A DNA stretch of 9,879 bases from CAMLDH01 sp966250375. GTDB taxonomy: Bacteria; Pseudomonadota; Gammaproteobacteria; Burkholderiales; Burkholderiaceae_D. The stretch is from contig CBINHE010000129.1 in the NCBI GenBank assembly GCA_966250375.1, forward strand, positions 1-9,879. The letters run 5' to 3'. Positions 7,156-9,879 of the stretch are shown here, piece by piece (position 1 is the stretch's first letter; every line of letters begins with the position of its first letter). A model generated the notes under the pieces. It made no database searches, was not told where the DNA came from, and saw only the letters and a list, made by a program, of their open reading frames with translations. Position numbers and translations under genes: made by a program.

Positions 7156-7974
7156 TTATCTTTCGTTTTCATTTTTTTTGGTTAATTTTAGTCTTGGCTC
7201 AGAATAACCTTCTGTCATTTCTCCTTCTACATGTCCATCAGGATAAATATGAATTTCCAGCCTTTTAGGGTACGCGATCTTAGGTTGTGGAATTAATGTT
7301 TTGGCTTTTTTCCAAGGACCGTCGCTCGCTGAATTTGCCCATTCGACCGTCACTTCACGCGGAAAACTGACGCCCTCGACATAATAAAAACAGCAATATG
7401 GCCCTCCGCCTCCCGATGTTGGAGAGCTTAAAAATATGTGACCCCCACCATAGCCATTCACATTAAAGCTTTCTATGTATTTGTCCGTATAGTTATATCC
7501 AACAATATCCAGCGCAATCCTCTTGCTCGGCTTAACCTCCCTCCCTTCGGCATCGGTGATAACCCTGGACCGCGTTTTCAGATAGACGAGTTCATTATCA
7601 TTACGTGTAAGGACAAGTTTGTCGCCGTCGCGCCGCAAATCGAGCTTGTCGGTGGGCGGCGGTGTAGTCTGCCCCTGCTTGCTCTTGTCCACTTCCAGAA
7701 TCACCTGCCCGCCGTTGCTGTGCCATGTGCCCATCGCGCCCTCGTCATGCGCGCCGTAGCTCATCATGTACAGAAATTGACCGTCCGCGTTCAACTCAAT
7801 TTCCGAGATGACTTCGCGCTCGCCGCTCAGCGTATATTTACCGATCAGGGACGAGTTCTTATCGATGACATGCGCAGCACTACCGATGGGGTCGCAGCCG
7901 GAGGCAGCTGCCAACAAGAGCAAGGCGAATAGCAACATCGCCAGATAGCGTGAGAGTGGGGGGTGTAGTTTCAT
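7156..7974 (-). CDS. Probable lipase immunity lipoprotein with DUF3304-like domain
   Basis: This 272-residue lipoprotein has a hydrophobic signal (LAMLLFALLLLAAASGC) and lipidated Cys27 followed by Asp. Asp at +2 is the classic inner-membrane retention signal, which would place the protein on the periplasmic face of the inner membrane, where a phospholipase would attack. Residues about 42-135 form a beta-rich, lipocalin-like part (SLIGKYTLSG, NADGQFLYMM, GTWHSNGGQVILEV), followed by a DUF3304-type domain (VGYNYTDKYIESFNVNGYGGG at 158-178, PYCCFYY at 192-198, YPDG at 244-247). DUF3304 lipoproteins are common beside Tle lipases. The start overlaps the adaptor stop as ATGA and the lipase starts 3 bases after its stop, so stoichiometry is likely set by coupling. 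Immunity function is inferred from context and family; the exact domain name is from memory. Confidence 0.82.
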   Translation of the reverse strand: MKLHPPLSRYLAMLLFALLLLAAASGCDPIGSAAHVIDKNSSLIGKYTLSGEREVISEIELNADGQFLYMMSYGAHDEGAMGTWHSNGGQVILEVDKSKQGQTTPPPTDKLDLRRDGDKLVLTRNDNELVYLKTRSRVITDAEGREVKPSKRIALDIVGYNYTDKYIESFNVNGYGGGHIFLSSPTSGGGGPYCCFYYVEGVSFPREVTVEWANSASDGPWKKAKTLIPQPKIAYPKRLEIHIYPDGHVEGEMTEGYSEPRLKLTKKNENER

Positions 7975-8852
7975 GTGCCGAGTCCGTCAAGTGAGCCTTT
8001 TCCTGCTTTAATCGCATCCATCTTTTCTTTCCACGGCATGCGCTCCGCGAAGTTCTCGCCTTCAGCAAGCGCAAGAACACAGTAGATCAATATTTCAGGC
8101 ATCGATTCTATTCCCATCACATTGAGCTTCTTTATTTGCCGGGCTACAAACGCATGTTGCTCTGCTCTATTCATGGATGTCATCAAATCGGGCTGTCCAT
8201 CATGTAATTGTTCCAACACGGCATCAGGGAACGCCAATGCAGTGAACTTGTTTTCCTGGGTCTGATTAAATTCCAGCGGAGCGCTGAATGCGTCCTCGTC
8301 TGCAAATTGGCATTCACACGATTGCAATTGGCCAGCACGATCAGCGTACTGCCATGCGTGAGCGACGCCAAAAAAAATGGCCGCTTGATCCGCCGACAAT
8401 ACACGCGATAGATTGGGCAATATGCGAGTGTCGTAAAACCGCAATAGCACTTCCATGTTTTCGGTAAGTTGCGCCTCTGTGCGCTGCGCCAATCGTTTTG
8501 CCAAGGCAGAAATGCTGAGCGGCGATATCAGCCAGGATACTGCGTATGTTTCTAACGCTTTTTGGGCGGTGTAAGCAAGGGCGCGATGTGAATCGGCGCC
8601 AGCACTAAGATGAAAGAGGTAGGGGGCTGCGTCGTGCCCATTCCCATTTTCTTCTGGAGCCTCACTAAACAGGGAGAAACACGGCAGGTTACGCAAATCG
8701 CCCCTGTGCATCGAATTTGCTAAATCCGGTATCTGGGCCGCATCGAGCAATGCGTAACAATGACTTCTTGGATATTGGTCCAGCTCATCTCGTAACGTTG
8801 TTTCTAACTCCGCTAAGCTTAATAAGCTTTGTTTTTTGTTCACTTCATTCAT
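7971..8852 (-). CDS. DUF4123 T6SS adaptor (effector-loading chaperone)
   Basis: This 293-residue protein carries the DUF4123 pattern: CYALLDAAQIPDL at 32-44, LLRFYDTRILPNL at 136-148 and the HAWQYADRAG block at 165-174. DUF4123 proteins (Tap/TEC family) bind a specific effector and hand it to the C-terminus of its cognate VgrG; they are not themselves secreted. A longer frame reaches 8915, but I start at 8852 because AGAGG lies 8 bases upstream and the ATG overlaps the vgrG stop as ATGA, whereas the longer version would overlap vgrG by more than 60 bases. The region after about residue 200, rich in charged residues, probably recognises the partner. Its likely client is the Tle lipase two genes downstream, and its docking site the short Cys-containing tail of the upstream VgrG. 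Confidence 0.88.
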   Translation of the reverse strand: MNEVNKKQSLLSLAELETTLRDELDQYPRSHCYALLDAAQIPDLANSMHRGDLRNLPCFSLFSEAPEENGNGHDAAPYLFHLSAGADSHRALAYTAQKALETYAVSWLISPLSISALAKRLAQRTEAQLTENMEVLLRFYDTRILPNLSRVLSADQAAIFFGVAHAWQYADRAGQLQSCECQFADEDAFSAPLEFNQTQENKFTALAFPDAVLEQLHDGQPDLMTSMNRAEQHAFVARQIKKLNVMGIESMPEILIYCVLALAEGENFAERMPWKEKMDAIKAGKGSLDGLGT

Positions 8853-9879
8853 GTTGCATACCTCTTTGCAAATGGGCTGCCTGATTTCATCGATTTTAAT
8901 AGACACTCGATGCAAATTTTGTGACTCGGCATTTGCGGCAGCACCGGCGTCATGCTTCCCGGCCCGCTCAATGCAAACCCCGCCGCCTTCTGCGACTGCT
9001 TGCCCGGGTTGTGCACCTCGATATCCTTCCCGATCCGGATATAGCCGCCACCCGCCGCCAGCAGGATTTCTTTCGGCGCCTGGATGACCACCTTGCCGTT
9101 GACGCTGGTGATGGTGAAGTCCTTTTGCGCGGTCGCTGCGATTTCGCCGTCCTGCGCCTGCATCTGCACGTTGCCCTTGGCTGCGATGATCTTGAACGTG
9201 TCCTTGAGCTTTGCTTTTGCGCCGGATACGAAGAGGCTGATCGATTCGGTGGCGTTGTGGATCCAGCGCCGGCCTGTGGTTTGGTTCGTGTCTCTGAGTG
9301 CGACTTGATCCTGGTTCGCGCCTGTCGCCATCGTCATGCTGGCAGGGGTGGTCATCGCGATGCCGTCCGGTGCGGTGAGGGCGACGATGCCTTGTCCGCC
9401 TGCCTGTTTGCCGTTGCCTGACTTGCCTTCCTTGTCGGTGTTGCTGCCACGCTCCAGATTTTCGATTGCTTCTTTCAGGTGCGTCTGGTGGTTGTGGTCG
9501 CTCGGTTTGCCCGGTGCCGCGTCGTCGTCGGTCAGATGGCTGTCCTTGCCCGTCTCCGGCAAGTTCGCATGCTGGTGCGCGGCGTGCTCGCCGAGTTGTT
9601 CCGCCATGGCCAGTGCGGCGTCGAGCATTTGCGATAACAGCTGTCGCTCCAGTTGCCTGCCGCGTGCGCCGCTTTGCGCTTCGGCCGACAGCAGCAGGCC
9701 TTTTGCGGCGCGTATCGCGCCGGCTGCATCGGTCCTTAATTCCAAGCCTTCGCCGCGCGGCTCGCCCTTGCCTTCGGTTCTGGGGTGGATCAAGTAGCCT
9801 TGGTTCAACTGGGTTTTTGCATGCTCGCTGCTGAGCTTGGCGCGCAGTTCGCCCGTGGTGTCGTCGAACAGCAGTTCGT
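8849..9879 (-). CDS. vgrG: VgrG spike protein, C-terminal third (5' part outside window)
   Basis: The open frame enters at the right edge and gives 342 residues to the stop. It contains NELLFDDTTGE at the edge, KTQLNQGYLIHPR, a Gln/His/Lys-rich linker, the DUF2345 domain (RAAKGLLLSAEAQ through GGGYIRIGKDIE) and the FALSGPGSMTPVLPQMP exit motif. After this comes a short tail of about 22 residues with two cysteines (KICIEC, then SPFAKRYAT). VgrG trimers tip the T6SS tube and carry effectors on their C-termini. Whether this copy is full length cannot be judged here, but nothing visible is broken. The stop overlaps the adaptor start as ATGA, so spike and adaptor are translationally coupled. Its body is almost the same as the broken copy at 3650-4921, but its tail is different, matching its different effector. 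Confidence 0.92.
   Translation of the reverse strand, partial: ELLFDDTTGELRAKLSSEHAKTQLNQGYLIHPRTEGKGEPRGEGLELRTDAAGAIRAAKGLLLSAEAQSGARGRQLERQLLSQMLDAALAMAEQLGEHAAHQHANLPETGKDSHLTDDDAAPGKPSDHNHQTHLKEAIENLERGSNTDKEGKSGNGKQAGGQGIVALTAPDGIAMTTPASMTMATGANQDQVALRDTNQTTGRRWIHNATESISLFVSGAKAKLKDTFKIIAAKGNVQMQAQDGEIAATAQKDFTITSVNGKVVIQAPKEILLAAGGGYIRIGKDIEVHNPGKQSQKAAGFALSGPGSMTPVLPQMPSHKICIECLLKSMKSGSPFAKRYAT
8861..8865 (-). promoter_or_regulatory. Ribosome binding site deciding the adaptor start
   Basis: AGAGG on the minus strand, 8 bases before ATG 8852, inside the last codons of vgrG. It is the reason for choosing the shorter adaptor start over the in-frame one at 8915. Confidence 0.6.
8950..9879 (-). 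repeat. Long direct repeat, copy 2 (vgrG tail)
   Basis: Partner of 3886-4815 in the same orientation. Positions 9223-9879 appear identical to 4159-4815, 8965-9222 differ at 21 sites with no indel, and similarity ends near 8950, where the two VgrG C-termini part. The repeat runs off the window edge, so its full length is unknown. Confidence 0.93.

Noticed and set aside
8853..8915. Longer DUF4123 adaptor starting at 8915
   Set aside because: It would overlap the vgrG coding end by over 60 bases; the inner ATG has AGAGG at good spacing and an ATGA coupling overlap.

Overview
The window reads as a type VI secretion system (T6SS) effector island from a betaproteobacterium, probably an Oxalobacteraceae- or Burkholderiaceae-type genome. 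That placement is an inference from protein style and the moderate-to-high GC of the VgrG segments; no taxonomic marker gene is present. Every convincing gene lies on the minus strand, so transcription runs from high to low coordinates.

Layout in transcription order. (1) A vgrG gene enters at the right edge (9879 down to 8849); only its C-terminal third is visible. (2) A DUF4123-type adaptor (8852-7971), (3) a periplasmic lipoprotein with a DUF3304-like domain, the probable immunity protein (7974-7156), and (4) a 619-residue DUF2235/Tle1-type phospholipase effector (7152-5293) follow with ATGA overlaps or a 3-base gap: a classic spike-adaptor-immunity-effector module. (5) The lipase stop overlaps the start of a 53-codon remnant of a helix-turn-helix gene (5296-5135). 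It is cut by one in-frame TGA and runs directly into (6) a second, broken vgrG (about 5110 to 3650), which has lost its N-terminus and an internal segment but keeps an intact C-terminal third. (7) Behind this tail comes a 327-residue protein of unassigned function (3595-2612), a candidate second effector, and (8, 9) two tandem paralogous lipoproteins (2536-1682 and 1569-715), likely its immunity proteins.

The most interesting feature is the pair of vgrG tails. Positions 3886-4815 and 8950-9879 align without gaps at an offset of 5064 bases. The first 657 bases of the repeat in gene orientation are identical as far as I can read; the last stretch of about 260 bases carries 21 substitutions; then the two tails diverge completely, each into its own C-terminal extension and effector set. 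This looks like a stored alternative vgrG end plus effector cassette. Recombination between the repeats would put the second tail and effector onto the full-length spike.

The left 714 bases hold no convincing gene. They contain three direct copies of a CCGACRGACTTT motif whose best copy matches the TnsB-binding core of Tn7 ends, a tandem 20-base repeat next to an attC-like palindrome, and a strong ribosome binding site with an ATG at positions 3-1, where a further minus-strand gene leaves the window.
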